From Lojkania enalia (Eukaryota; Ascomycota; Dothideomycetes; Pleosporales), in assembly GCA_010094045.1 (NCBI GenBank), contig ML986689.1, positions 69,265-133,264 of the forward strand: DNA of 64,000 nucleotides, in the 5' to 3' direction. Made by a program: the position numbers and the translations under genes. Below, piece after piece: positions 1-12,149 of this stretch (the stretch's first letter is position 1; each line of letters opens with the position of its first letter). The notes beneath the pieces are model-generated. The model saw only the letters and a program-made list of their open reading frames with translations, was not told where the DNA came from and ran no database searches.

Positions 1-1140
1 AAATGGACCATCAAGAATCGTCGATTTATTAGCGATGTGTCCCCTTATATTCCGCACAGCGCAGAGCTTATACTTCATCAGGATGTTCGGGAAATCTTCG
101 ATATGGAGCATATTAGGTGTAGAGGAAGATTCGCCTTCGCAATTATACACACAGCGTAGAGATTAAGTCAACATGATGTATTCTACCTCAGTTTCATGAT
201 TCCTAGTATCTTTGATCAATCCAAAAGTATTTTACATCGTTTCCATCGTGTGAATGACCACAAGGACTGTTTGGGAATTACGGCTTAAGAGTGTTAGGTT
301 TTCTATCGTTGTTCTCTTTCACTTACTCAGTGGCCAAGAGTGAGATAGAAATATGGAATTGGACCGCGAGGATGCCACAATAACATCTAACACTTCGAAG
401 CTAGACTTGACTCGAGATTTGCACCTTACGCCTACATTCTTTCCAGGTTTGGGGTTGTGAGGGGATTGTGGCCATGTAAATTGTTTTTGACCAACGAGTA
501 AGAAGGTTTTCGCTTTAATAAAAGATGCAAATTACTGCGGGAAAGAATGAAAAAATTTCCTATTGGAGTTTCGGGCGATGGATAACCACTAGCAGGGAAT
601 CGTAGCGCATGGAAAGCAAAAGTAGAGTGCGAAAAATGCTCCTAGTGGCATGAGACCCGATTGGTGAAACATTTTATTAGCCCAATGTTACGTGTCGTTT
701 CATCATTGCTGGATCGTCATTGTGGGGTGCGGAAGCGCACTTAGTCTGCAAATTTAATATTCGCAGATGCTCCTACTCCGGTTTTGAGAGCTATGTCCTT
801 CTTTATACAGTACGGCTTTGGTATGTATGAGTTTTATTATTACTAGTTCAAGTCGGCGGTGATTCTAAAGCTAGACCGATTCACCCCTAGCCGAACGCCA
901 CCACCGCCCGAGCACGGATTATATACAAGATCTGTCTCGGTGTAGCCCAACTTTCTTTTAAAGAAGTTAGTAATTGAAATATTAATATAGTTAGAGCTGA
1001 CTTAAGGTAACTTAATATAAAGTAAGGGACAATCGAGCGGCGCAGATAAGGGAGCCGGGCCTCCCGATAACGTTTTCCACCTTTCCGGCGATGCATTTTC
1101 ACAACACATTAAGATACTGTAATATAATATATATCCTGGA
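1..1140. other. AT-rich stretch with no supported gene
   Basis: Only short, TA-rich open frames with stop codons are seen here, with no recognisable protein signature on either strand. It borders the decayed Fot1/Pogo copy and may be part of the same repeat-rich, mutated block. Confidence 0.5.
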
Positions 1141-1830
1141 TTAAGTAGTATCTATACTACCTTTCCCATACGTGCGTAAGTTATGCCCAGTCTCCCTACA
1201 GCAGCTGCAGCGTGTAGAAGCCTGCCGGCTCGCACCTGATTGCTCCATACTTTGACGTATTTTGCCCTCCAGCCGCTACTTAACATCCTTTTGAGCGATA
1301 ATCTCCTCTCACTCTGCCTTTAATAAGGTGACTCACTTCTGAATCTGCTTCTTCTCACGCTATTTATGCGTTGTGACAGCCTCATTTGCTCTCTCAAGGC
1401 TAGCGACTCGACCCTTCTACCCAGTAGCATTAATTCCCTGAATCACCTTAACCTACTCACAATTGCCTAGCTGTATAGCTTTAAGCTGGCCACATCTCTT
1501 TAAGTCAGTAACAACTAGTTTCGGTGATATCTTGCCTATTATAAAGCCAGGTTCGTCAAAGTTGTAGATGTCCTCATTGTAGATACTATACGTGGCCCTC
1601 GTACGCGCTACAAGCTCGAACCAGGTCCTAATAGTCTTAGGAACTTTATAGAAGGCTCTCTGATAATTGTATAGTTAGTTAAATTATATTTTAAGGGTAT
1701 TATTTCGCTTGACAAAGTTCCTAGGCTACCTTAAGCTAACCTGCCCAGCGCCGCGCTCAGCAAGCAGCTTATCCGCCATATCTGGAACAAAACCAAGAGA
1801 GGGCGCAAATTCTCGCGAATCTAGGTGTGG
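1141..1830 (-). pseudogene. Fot1/Pogo-type DDE transposase, decayed and internally deleted
   Basis: Read on the minus strand, the pieces of a Fot1/Pogo transposase appear in order. First comes the end of the CENP-B/Tc5 DNA-binding region (LDSREFAP, then DMADKLLAERG). Next is the first catalytic block (YNFDEPGF, with the first Asp of DDE), followed by the VIQGIN block. After that the frame jumps directly to the C-terminal basic region (ERANEAV, KKQIQK, EIIAQKDV) and a zinc-knuckle-like tail (CCRETGHN). The rest of the catalytic core, including the later acidic residues, is missing, so a large internal deletion has occurred. Several in-frame TAG or TGA codons stand where the family has Trp, Arg or Gln, and the surroundings are TA-rich, which fits repeat-induced point mutation. 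It cannot encode an active enzyme. Outer boundaries are approximate and no terminal inverted repeats were found. Confidence 0.85.
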
Positions 1831-1879
1831 TATACCTAATAGTAACCTCCTTTTCTATCTTAGTAAGCCTTTTTTTATT

Positions 1880-3397
1880 TAAGCTGGCATTTGCGTCGCG
1901 CAACAATTCCAGCGTGTCGGTTACAGAGCATAGTTCCATGGACATGGAATGCTGCCGCGGTGTGTTTTATGCTTTGCATCTGACTAGAGTTGATAGCTGA
2001 GATATCAAGGAAGATATCTGGTTCTTTGTAAGACATTTAAATTGTTGTTGGTGGAGCTATAGTAGTTAGATGTTGATGCGGTGCGAAAAGTTCGTTTGGG
2101 GGGAGGGGGGGCCGCGGCTCACTTGCCAATTACGTTATAAATATATATAAAAAAGATATTTACGGGTATTCGTTAGCATTTAATTAGCTAGAGAAATCCT
2201 CTATTCTAGGTTAAGTTGCTATGAATACTTACTAAAATTAAAGTATATGTAGAACTATTAATTTGTTCTTAGTATTTAGGGCGATATTACACGTATTTGC
2301 AGCCGTCTACTATCTAGAATAAGCGCCTACATAATAATCTGCAATTACAGCTTTAATTATCTCCTCTTTCATAGTCATAATAGCGCATTAGATATTGCAA
2401 TTAGAAAGTGGGTGTTTGATTTAATCGGTTTGGGCAAATACCCCCACCTCTCTCCCTTACTAGCCCCCCGGGGTACTTTATCTATGCTGTAGGCATCCAA
2501 GGGTGTTCTGAGCTAATTGAGGTTTTGGTGCGGAAAATGCATGGTTATATGGCGCTCGGCTGGTGACGTTCGGCTGGGGGCGAATTGGTCTAACACGCAT
2601 CAAGAAACCGGGGAACAACTCCTGTCGATCTCTAGATGTCGCTTTTGCCGCAGTATCCGACCCGTTGAGCTTTAAGAAGTGGGGACCGGCGACTAAAATC
2701 AGAGAGCGGTTCCTTGGCGCAAGACCAAGTCCCTGAACGAACTCATAAGCTTCAGCGGTCATCTAGATACAAAAAGCAAGATTCCCGTCACCCGTCGCCT
2801 TTGGAAACACGTACTGATGCAATAGGAATACATGGGAATCCTCCATATGGTGCATGCAATTAACTGACAGTGCATTACGTAGGAATAGGCCTGATAGGGC
2901 AACGTCAGGTATAGGTGTGGCCTGATCTTCATCTTGACGTCTATATTCAATGGTATTTTAGGCTAGAAGAGCTCTCCCTTATTACGCTTCTACAAAACTT
3001 ATAGACTTTAACAGGACAAAATACACGCAAATAGATAGATGCAGTGGATTCCTCTTCTCGTATATATGCTCACTGAGCATAAAAGTTGGTCCTGGTAATG
3101 CCATCGTCGAACCTCATATGCTATCTAGTGTTTCCAACACAAGGATCTACCATGCATATCATTGACGCCAAGAACCGTCAAACCCTTGTTGATAGTCGCC
3201 GCTCACTCGTTATCCCTGTACAAATTATCGGCTAGACGCTTCTTAGCTTAGAGTGTTCGCAATCACGAGTCAAGAATAGTGAAGTATGCGAAACTCAAAA
3301 CCCCCCGAGTCCGTACTCTCCATTGCTACAATGGTGCCCGCTGTCAAAGGACACTCTCCATACCTTTCTTGCGAACGGTGCCTGGTCATCGAGAGGA
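1880..3397. other. AT-rich intergenic stretch, no supported gene
   Basis: Between the transposase remnant and the rhodopsin-domain gene there are only short open frames on the minus strand (2478-2762, 2759-2950), with no signature I recognise. A run of G and C near 2098-2117 and TA-rich stretches are the only visible composition changes. The last few hundred bases presumably hold the promoter of the next gene. Confidence 0.4.
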
Positions 3398-4944
3398 ATG
3401 CCGACCGCGCAGTTTGAGGACTTGCTGGTCGAGATGCTAGCGCATCCTCCAAACCCAAATGAGCCCCTTCCGCTAGCAAATCGTAAGGAAACGATATTCG
3501 GTTCTGCGATAACTTTTTTGGTATGCTTGAGTATAGACTTGTCCATGTTCAGTTTCCTTTTTTTTTTTTTTTTTTTAACTTTATTTGCAGATTATTTCAT
3601 GGCTGGCCGTGGCTCTGCGTCTATACACTCGGCTCTGGATAGTTCGAGATCCTGGCTTGGATGACTTGTTCGTCACGTTGTCTGCGGTACGTGGCCTAAA
3701 ACTTAGGAAGAAATTAGGAGCGTTTTGTTTATTGCTCCAGATATGCAATACCGTTGCAACCAGTTTCGTTCTAATCTGTACGTATATCAATTCCTAGCAC
3801 TTTCACAAGTATTTGACACTGAGAAATCAGCGGTGAAATATGGGTTAGGCCGGCACTTCCTGTATCTTCCCGTACCAAGTATGACAAAGTACTTCTTAGT
3901 AGGTATCTCCAGAACTAACAGTCCAGCTTTGTTCTAATTTTTCAGTTCTTCTATGTCGAAAACGCAACATACGTCACGCAAACTGCCCTCATCAAGATAT
4001 CCCTCCTATTCCAGTACCTCCGCATATTCAAGGGCGGCTTCATGAAATGGATGAGCATTGCCGAAATAGCAATTATCGGCATATGGGGGTTCACCTTCGG
4101 TTTTATGGCGTGGTTCCCTTGCTTCCCTGTAAAAGGATTTTGGAATCGCATCACGACGCATCCAACGTGCTATGGCTTTGGATTCCACGACGCGGAATCC
4201 TTCGTCGTCACATTTGAAGTTCATACTGCCATGAACATGGTGTTTGACCTTGCCGTTTTCTTGACGCCAATGGTACTATTTAAGAGGAAGGAATTAAAGA
4301 GAAAGAACTTCTTAGCGCTCACCGGCGTCTTTACGATTGGAGCTATGTACTTTGTCCCCCGCTTCATTAATTTCTTGAGCCCATCCATCCCCTAAAAACT
4401 CGCAAACCTCCAAATCCTGCTACGGCATTCAGCTGACGGGAATCCTAGAGTCGTATTCACATCGATATGGCGCATGATCAGCATCGTTGAGACGCGTGCC
4501 GCAACGGACCCTTACATTGACTTTACCTGGTGGTCCGCTAAAGCCGTCATCCTGTCCTGCCTCGAGATCAACCTTGCCATCATCTGCGCCTCCATGCCCA
4601 TCTTCTGGCCCGTGTTCGAGAAATCGCTCGCTCACATCTTCGTCACGCGCGAGGTCCACATCATGGAGCACCAGCGGCTTGACGACCGGGGCGCGGAATA
4701 CGAGCTCGAGCGCTTTAACAGCTACACCGGGAGCAAGTTGGAGCGAGGCGAGAGCATTAAAAGTAGCAGCGGTGCTAGCGAGACGCTGAAGAGGGAGCGG
4801 ACGACTGATGACCCGGATCCGTTTGCGCATTACAAGGATCGTTTTGTCATCGAGCTGGTGGATCCGCTAGCGGGCGGGAATACAAAGAGTCCAGGCGTCG
4901 AGACGAAGATTAAGGGGCCGCCGAGATCGAAATGGAAGATTTAG
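3398..4944 (+). CDS. PTH11-like integral membrane protein, fungal rhodopsin domain
   Basis: A six-exon model gives 406 residues. Exons are 3398-3520, 3591-3686, 3741-3777, 3831-3898, 3946-4346 and 4449-4944. All five introns are GT-AG, and the first contains a long T run. The frame closes exactly across all junctions. Family blocks are easily seen: SWLAVALRLYTRLWIV and DDLFVTLSA near the first two membrane segments, KYGLGRH in the following loop, FYVENATYVTQTALIKIS, then several further hydrophobic helices and a charged cytoplasmic tail. These belong to the fungal rhodopsin-type seven-helix family often called PTH11-like or SAT4-like, in the plasma membrane. Some members sense surface or nutrient cues during host infection; a ligand cannot be inferred here. 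The last intron was set to avoid an in-frame stop, so its acceptor (4448) is the least certain boundary. Confidence 0.85.
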
Positions 4945-6767
4945 GGAGCTTCAAGAAGCAATTCCTGTGATGTTCTTCTGAATATATATACATGTAAAAG
5001 AATATATATACCGGAGTTCTTTTAGACATGGAGTCATCAAGTGAGTGTCACGCCGCGCTTATGTATTGAATGCAGCTGCGCTGAATCTATCTAGGAAGAA
5101 AAGTGTCAGTACTTTTCATATATTTGCATCATTATACTTGCTTTAAGCGGGCCCTTATTCGTTCTAACCCTTTCTATATCTATGCGGTTTACGTTTTGCG
5201 TTCCGAGTCTTTTCCATAACTTACCTCAAGAACATGAAGGACATCATGAGTAGCGTTTGCGAAGGATCGGATTTGGTTTACTGACGCTAAAGTTTCCAGT
5301 CTGATGGACTTGCTCACAGCGCCTCTGCCATGATTTTCGCCGATGACTTGATCTGGGTGGTGGACATGACTTGCATCAGAGAGCAACGGCGTTGGAGGAC
5401 AAACATGCAATCTCCATACGCTGAGAGCTTCCCACGCACTTTTATTTGCCTTTTTTTCGGCTGAGGATTTCGAATAAGAGCCGTACGCTATCACGAGGGA
5501 GTAATGGCGTCACTAAGGCTCGCGGAAGCGACTTGCGGCGCAAACTTAGGTTTCCACATGTGTCCATGATCTTTTGGAAGTGTCCGTGGCGACACTAGTC
5601 CTAAAAGCACTTCTGGTATTAATAAAATGGCAGGCTACTCGTACGCTTTCCTTGGCTAGTTTCGAAGTACTGAATCAGAATACAAATAAACAAATAGGAA
5701 AAATGTAAAAAGGCGTGATGGAACTACTAAATCCCCGCAACGGGCCCCCGAATACCAAAAACATCTACTAAATACCCCCTCTTCACACCGTCGCGCAGAA
5801 AAAAAGAGCAAAAGAGGTTCGGTGCCGCAATCGCGACGCCTACATCCTCCCGAAGCTTACAGCGCATCAACTTCTAATGCGGGCACTAGAAGGGGCACTT
5901 CAACCTCTAAGAAGACAGCCTGATCAACTCTGAGAAGAGGAGAGAAGGAGAGAGAGAGGAGAGAGGAGAGAGAAGAGAAGAGAAGAGTAGATCAGAGCTG
6001 AAACCTTTCGGAAAACCTGCTACGCACAGGAACCCTAACCATCCTCGGCTATGGTCACCCGCTTGGTTCCTAATCCACCGGTTGGAGGATTAAGTGACAG
6101 ACCAGCGTACGATGGCAGCTGTGAGTGAGAACACCGGGACAGTTTATGGGAAAAAAGCTGATCCTTTATGATTATAGAAGCCCCGGAACCCCCCTTCCCT
6201 CCAAACCATCCGAGGGCCTTCCCCGAATCACCGAGAAGATCTACAGCGGACTGAAAATTACGAGATGGTAACGAAGGACACTCATACAAAATTTTAGCGT
6301 TCTACTTCACGTGTTTTCATAGAATAGGCGCAAACGCCATTCAAGTGGCCCAGCGATCATTTTTAGCTGGATTCCTACTATTGGGATAGTCTGATATCTT
6401 ATATACCATTCAACTCCTTATGTTGAAATTATTCCGTCTCCATCATCCCCGAAGTAGGCCAAATCAAGCTCGTATACCGATACGCCAAGCTTCTGTACCA
6501 TTCTTCCTGCTTATGCTCTAAAAGAGAACCCAGACCTCTCATGCTCCAAAAAACAAACTATGAAAGCCTAGACGTCAGTTTCCATATTTCTTCAAGCACC
6601 ATAACGCTACGCGCCGATCCGCATTCCCCCTACAAATAAGGAATCTTGAACTCCAGGTCAATGCGCCATGCACCGTGAGAAGACGGCCCCAATCCTCATA
6701 TATACTCCGGGTACTAATCCCAACAAACGCCCAATATATGCCGTCGATTTTCCCACATAAGACGTTC
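4945..6767. other. Long intergenic region without a supported gene
   Basis: This 1.8 kb contains the 3' end of the rhodopsin-domain gene, an AT-rich stretch around 4980-5010 and a purine-rich simple repeat near 5930-5990. Small open frames (for example 5189-5494 minus and 6035-6289 minus) show no domain, signal peptide or plausible splice partners, so I do not call them. Confidence 0.4.
5930..5990. repeat. GA-rich microsatellite
   Basis: An almost pure purine tract built of imperfect GA, GGA and GAA units is visible. It lies in intergenic DNA and has no coding context. Confidence 0.8.
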
Positions 6768-7127
6768 TTACGTGAGCATGCCGCCCATCCAGTCCTCCTT
6801 CTCCGGCCTTTCGACAACCTCCTGTTCGAACGGAGCCATCCCTTCCTTCTCCCATCCTTTGATCAAGAACTTTTCATCAGCTTTCCCCTTCTTTTCGCTC
6901 CTTGCCGTAGTGTTCCTGTTTAAGTTCCTAAGCCTGATCGCACAACCCAATATTGCAACGATAATAAGGACCGATATCCACGCCCCCACCATACATCTTG
7001 CATGATTGCTGAATCGCGGATGCGGAAATGAGTTGAAATTTGCGTGGTGCTGTTTAGCGTGGGCGTAGGAAGATGGTGAGGATGACGGGGCGGTATCCAG
7101 CGGTGAGAGTAACGGTAAGGCTGGCAT
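6768..7127 (-). CDS. Hypothetical single-pass membrane protein
   Basis: An unspliced frame of 119 residues starts at the first ATG. The N-terminal half is rich in Ser, Pro and Ala. One clear membrane segment follows (WISVLIIVAILGCAIRL, about residues 48-64), and then a charged cytoplasmic tail (RNLNRN... to EDWMGGMLT). This arrangement, a small extracellular part plus one helix plus a basic tail, is common among small fungal membrane proteins, but I recognise no family. An alternative start at the Met just before the helix would give a tail-anchored-like protein. No neighbour or splice site confirms it, so treat it as a candidate. Confidence 0.35.
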   Translation of the reverse strand: MPALPLLSPLDTAPSSSPSSYAHAKQHHANFNSFPHPRFSNHARCMVGAWISVLIIVAILGCAIRLRNLNRNTTARSEKKGKADEKFLIKGWEKEGMAPFEQEVVERPEKEDWMGGMLT

Positions 7128-7725
7128 CTCGAGCACAAGCCTTTACCAAGCTTCGATAGTACTCGTCGATAAATATTCTCCGATATTGCAGAATTGCTGG
7201 GCGTATCGCGCGCAGAACGAATATATCAAACTCTCGCGACAGAGAGGAAAATATAAAAGATGAGTGCACAATGGCTTTCGCATTTCCCGCCAGCACACCA
7301 TCATGCACCACACGTAAATATTATATACACGCGTCCTAACGCCCCCTCGAACGATAAACGGGGTCCACTTCCAAGTGTTACCAACGGGGGCTGTGCCCGC
7401 TATACGAGCCAGTGCTGACGTTTACGCATTTTCCCCTTCTAAGGTGATAAATTCGGAATGGATCGTTTGGAGGCTGTTTGGTTCCTCGTTGCTCGCTCGC
7501 AAGCGGATCCGCGTCGAGCTAGCGGCATCTGGGCGTCGTTTCAGGATGCGCAAAGTCGACTAAACATGTTCAGTAGTAAGCATCCTGCATAGGGAAGAAT
7601 CCCCGTATTAGGGACGTGGTACACCAACGTGTATATTTCCATCTCCCGCACGTACTCAGATCTAAAAGACCGGGAGCCTACTAGTCCAATATCGGAATAT
7701 CATGACACGTATTTTTATATTTAGA
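7128..7725. other. Intergenic, no supported gene
   Basis: Only short overlapping frames are seen between the small membrane protein candidate and the 3' end of UTP25. It probably contains the promoter of the former and the 3' untranslated region of the latter. Confidence 0.4.
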
Positions 7726-9886
7726 CTACAAGAAATCGAACACATCTCCCCTCTCCGCCACCATCCTCCCCACCCTCTTGCTTCCCACCACCCTCTCCAA
7801 TTCCCCCCTCTCCCACTTCGAGAACACAACCCTCACTCCACATTCCCTCGCGCCACTCTCTCCGCGCTCAATCGTCCTCCCAATCCAACTCACGGCTTCG
7901 GCATAGAACTTGGGGTTCTCGGGCACGCTGTAAAAAACCACGTGCCTCACACCGCGAATGTTGTATCTGTGGAAATGGTGAGCGCGGCCCGTGTACAAGA
8001 GCAGGCTGTATTTTCCCGACATAAAGTGGCTCCTCGCGCGTCGGACGTCGGTTGGGCTTGAATACTCGGAGACGATTCCATAGCTCCAATCGCTATCCAC
8101 CAGCGAGTTCCGAAGGCGCACGAAATCGAGGTAGGACGGGATGAAGATGAGGATGCCCTGGCCGCCCTGAACTGGCTTGGGAAGCCGCGAAACGTGCGGA
8201 AGAACAGTTGAGGTGAAGTATTTGAAGCGCGAGTCTGGGTCGGAAATGTGCGATGGGGAGTCGAAGCGCGTGAATGTCTGCTTGATGCCATAGTTAAGCG
8301 TCTCGATTTCGCCAATTGCGTAGTCAGGCGTAAATTTGAGGCGGCCCGAGGCGTTGCGCATATACTTGTTGTACAGCGTCATGATCCGCGGTGTCAAATA
8401 TGCAGACAAGATGACCGTTTGACGTAGATTTGTAGCCTGCCCTTCTAGATACCAGCTGCGGACGCGCGAGAAGTCGCAGCCATGAGCGTCGCGAGGCTGC
8501 AGGTTGAGGTGCGAGAAAACGTATTCTGCGTGTTCCCAGTTTTGCATTAGGGTGGCGTCGGCTTGCTCCATGACTACAACCTCGATTGAGCTGAGGAAGT
8601 CGTAATCTTTCTTTTTTGAATTGCCGGTTTCAATGGCACGGCGGAGACCGAGGGCGGAGGCAAGAATTATATCGGAGGTGTAGAATTTGGAGAAAAGCTT
8701 GAGTGTCTTACGGGTGAATTTTAATCCTATTCGGAATTCGTTCTCGTCGTTGCCATCGAAGAGCTCGCGGAAGTCGTCCGGTTTGTCGTCGGAAAACTTG
8801 TCCTCCGGTAGGGAGAAGTTGTCTAAGAAGCGCGTTTTATTCTCCTGTTGCTCAAAATTGCAAAGATCTGTCATAGCTTGTACTACTCGTACACAAGCCT
8901 GCTTTGTCTCAAGGAGGAAAAGCACCTTTGGGCGAGTAAAGCCTTGATCTCGAAGTTCAAGATCTTCGTTGTCTTGGTCTCGGGCGAATCTGCCATTGTT
9001 TTTAATGACTCGATCGCGCGTCTTATAGATATGATTCAGTGCGTGGAGGCAGGTGATGTACCTTAGTCGTCCAGCATTCCGCACCGTCCTAGCACCAAAC
9101 AGCACATCCTGATAGTCGAATATCGAGGGTGCAAGGGCCTGCTCAACTGCATCAAATTGCCCTAGAACCCCTTGTGCATTTCCGAGGAGCCGCGGCTTCA
9201 AATTGACATCCCTCGCGCTCTTCATCTTCAGTCTTGGTGATGCTTTCTGATTCACATCTGGAACCTGCAGGACACACCTTCCACCCGCAACATCCACCTT
9301 CTCGGCAGTCCACCGGTGCTCGGTGATGGCCTTCAGTCGCTTTAACATCTCATTCTCGTCTGGGTCCGCAAAATGCACCTCGAAGGGGTCGGACCGGTCC
9401 ACCTCTTCCTCATCGTCTTCTCCCGCATCCGGCTGCGGAGTCGCTTCTTCTTCGGCGCCGATATCAGCTATCTCCGCATCGTCTGCATCATCCAGCTCGT
9501 TTTCTACATTATCAACTTCGTCCGCGAGGGCAGGCGCATGGCCCAGCTTCCTCCGCTTTCTCCGTGGCTTGTCTTTTGCTGTTGCGGAATGCTGGAACGA
9601 CTGCAGGAGGGAATGGAAGGCGTTTGAGGTGAGGTGAGCTTCCCCTTCGCCGGACGATGATAATTCGGCAGGAGAGTCAGAATTCGACTCCCGGTCGGAG
9701 GCGATTGAGGAGGCTGAATGGCTATACAGCATCAGTAATATGCTTTTCCATCTTCAACAGCACTCACCCATTCGCACCTTGCTCCTCAACTGTCCCAGTC
9801 GCAAAGCCTCTTTTCCTTCCGCCGCGCGTCTTCCTACCCCCTCTTCCTCTCCCTCGAGAAGAGCCTCTCCCTCGAAATGGGGCCAT
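7726..9886 (-). CDS. UTP25: U3 snoRNP / SSU processome protein UTP25
   Basis: A two-exon model on the minus strand gives 704 residues. Exon 1 is 9768-9886, the intron is 9722-9767 (46 bp, donor GTGAGT), and exon 2 is 7726-9721. Exon 1 encodes a Gly-Arg-rich start (MAPFRGRGSSRGRGRGG), typical of nucleolar proteins and of fungal UTP25. An acidic, low-complexity stretch follows (EVDNVENELDDADDAEI). The DUF1253/UTP25 core then has DPFEVHFADPDENE, KVLFLLETKQACVRVVQ, FRIGLKFTRKTLKLFSKFY, SSIEVVVMEQADATLMQNW and LLLYTGRAHHFHRYNIRG. UTP25 resembles a DEAD-box helicase fold with degenerate motifs. It belongs to the 90S pre-ribosome, where it is needed for 18S rRNA maturation in the nucleolus. The gene is divergent from eIF3f across 229 bp. 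Length agrees with the family. Confidence 0.95.
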
Positions 9887-10115
9887 ACTGTTATCCAATT
9901 CCCGTGCAAACGTTTTCCTGCCTCGCAACCAGAAAATATCCCACACGGCTGGCCCGTGCACAAAATTTTGGCGAGATCGCCGCACCTGCCAAGATTTTGC
10001 CCAAAGCAATATCGCCAACCCCACTAACCACCACACTCACGGCACGCAAACCCACCACCCATCCACGCCCCAATCGATGAGAGGATAGTCGCTGCCGATC
10101 GACGATCCATCCAAC
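9887..10115. promoter_or_regulatory. Shared intergenic promoter of UTP25 and eIF3f
   Basis: Only 229 bp separate the start codons of two divergent growth-related genes, so the promoter elements must be shared or interleaved. The stretch is C/A-rich on the plus strand. I do not identify a specific factor site. Confidence 0.6.
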
Positions 10116-11263
10116 ATGGCAGACAAAGACTCATTCCTACACCTAGCGCGCCCGCTTGGTCCCGCGCCCGTCGGTGCGCAGCCCTCAACCGCCCCGCTGA
10201 ACGTCGTGATTCAACCGCAGGTGAATATACCTTGGCCTTGCCAGGAGATGATGGAATTGACAGAATATGAATAGGCCATATTCTCCATCCTCGATCACTC
10301 GCTCCGCCGACCGGCCGACCAAGAGCGTGTCATCGGCACCCTGCTCGGCACCCGCAGTGAAGACGGCACCGAGATCGAGATCCGCAACTGCTACGCCGTC
10401 CCCCATACTGAGACGGCCGAGCAGGTCGAGGTCGACATGGACTACCAGAAGCAGATGCTGGCTCTGCACCTACGGGCGAACCCCAGGGAAGTGCTAGTCG
10501 GCTGGTATGCAACGAGCAGCGAGCTCAACACCTTCTCTGCTCTGATTCAAAATTTCTACGGCCAGCAGGGCGACGGGACGTGGCCGCATCCTGCGGTGCA
10601 TTTAACGGTTTCGACGGTGCCAGGGCAGGATATCGAGTCGAGGACCTATATATCTGCGCCCATTGGCGTTACCGCCGAGCGGGCAGCAGACTCATGCCTA
10701 TTCATTCCCGTGCCGCACGAGCTGAAATACGGAGAAGCGGAGAAGTCTGGATTGGAGTTGATTTCTAGCGCTAAGGACCTTGAAGATCGATCGCAGCCCG
10801 TCATGACAGATCTAGAGTCCCTGGAGCGCGCCATCCAGCATGTGCTCGATATGTTGGACCGCGTCTCAAACTACGTGAACAACGTTTTGGACGAGGAGGC
10901 CACGCCTTCGTCAGCACTAGGTCAGTTCCTCATGAATGCGCTCAGCCTGGCGCCAAAGGTCGATGCGGCGGATATCGAGCGCGACTTGTATGTCCACACA
11001 CACATATATATATGTAGTAGCTATTAGCTAACTTTTGCAGTAACGCCCACATCCAAGACGTCCTCGTAGTATCCTACCTTGCCAACACTATCCGCACCCA
11101 GATTGACCTCTCCAATCGCCTCGCCACCGCCGCCCTTACCCTCGGCACCGGCGACGCACTGGGCGGCGAAGGTGGCGCCGGAGCCGGAGCCCGCGATGGC
11201 GAAAAGCAGAAGGGCGGAGACAGAAGAAACAAGGGTAGGCAGCAGCGCGCGCAAGAGGCGTAA
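10116..11263 (+). CDS. Eukaryotic translation initiation factor 3 subunit F
   Basis: A three-exon model (10116-10220, 10275-10987, 11041-11263; introns of 54 and 53 bp) gives 346 residues, the usual eIF3f length. The N-terminus reads [10 protein letters not shown] and PLNVVIQPQ. It joins across intron 1 to [25 protein letters not shown], the start of the MPN domain. The MPN core [19 protein letters not shown] lacks the His-x-His metal ligands of active JAMM peptidases, as expected for eIF3f. The C-terminal helices ([19 protein letters not shown], then [21 protein letters not shown]) mediate assembly of the eIF3 octamer core. The tail is a Gly/Ala/Lys-rich low-complexity segment. The product acts in the cytosol in 43S preinitiation complex formation. 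Confidence 0.96.
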
Positions 11264-12149
11264 AAAAACAAAAAACTCCTCTTCCGAGAACTTGCATATG
11301 GATGGACACGGATATCTTTGTTTTTTAATAGGCCCGCTTTTGGAAAAAGTTTCGAACGAGTCGACGAGATTGAATTGCTAACCCTTACTTCGTCTAGGTG
11401 CGATGCCGTTCGTGAATCCGTTCACCCTTATTGACGATAAGAAAATGGGAGGTGGGTTCCTTGATCGGTTTGATTGGTAGAGGGGGAATCGAGATCTGGG
11501 AATGAAAGGACCGACTCGTAAGGGTTGTCATGCAGTGGGTGGATGAGAGTGCGTGTGTGGAACTACCTTCATGAACCAGGGTCCGGTCTCATCTCAGCGT
11601 TTGTCACGGGCGCGGGGATGACAGCTTTGTATCAGTATCATGAACTTAACTACGTGTGGGACTGCGAGTATTTTCGGCATCTTTCATAGCATAGAATAGA
11701 CATTGTTCAATGTAGAAAGGAATGAGATGAAACGGAAATGAAGAGGAGATTCTGGATTGATTGATACACCCAGTACTACTCCAGGTATCAGATTGCTTTT
11801 GTGAAAATGCAGGTGGGCAGCCAGACTCGCATGACTAACTATGTTTGAATAGGATAAATTAATCGCAATCCATACGGACTCCCTTGCTTATCCTCTGATA
11901 GCAGGTACCAGCTAGAAGGTGGAAAAGATTCCACGGGGTATTGGACATATCTCTCATAACGCCTAGGAATGCCGCCGATTCATGAGACCTCAAAACTCCG
12001 TCACCATGCACAATATACTCGCTCTATCCATCAGGATAAATGCCGCAGGAAGGAAAAAAATTTTAAAAAAAAAAAAAAGAAAAAATTATTTCAATAGCCA
12101 ATGGTCAAAATGTTCCGTTCCCACAACAAATATCCACCCCCAACATCAC
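11264..12149. other. Convergent 3' intergenic region
   Basis: This lies between the 3' ends of eIF3f and TAF13. It contains an A-rich run around 12053-12084 and no convincing coding sequence. A short frame from 11403 encodes only about 25 residues and is not called. Confidence 0.5.

Noticed and set aside
5189..5494. 101-residue minus-strand frame
   Set aside because: No domain, no signal peptide, no splice partner. Isolated in non-coding DNA.
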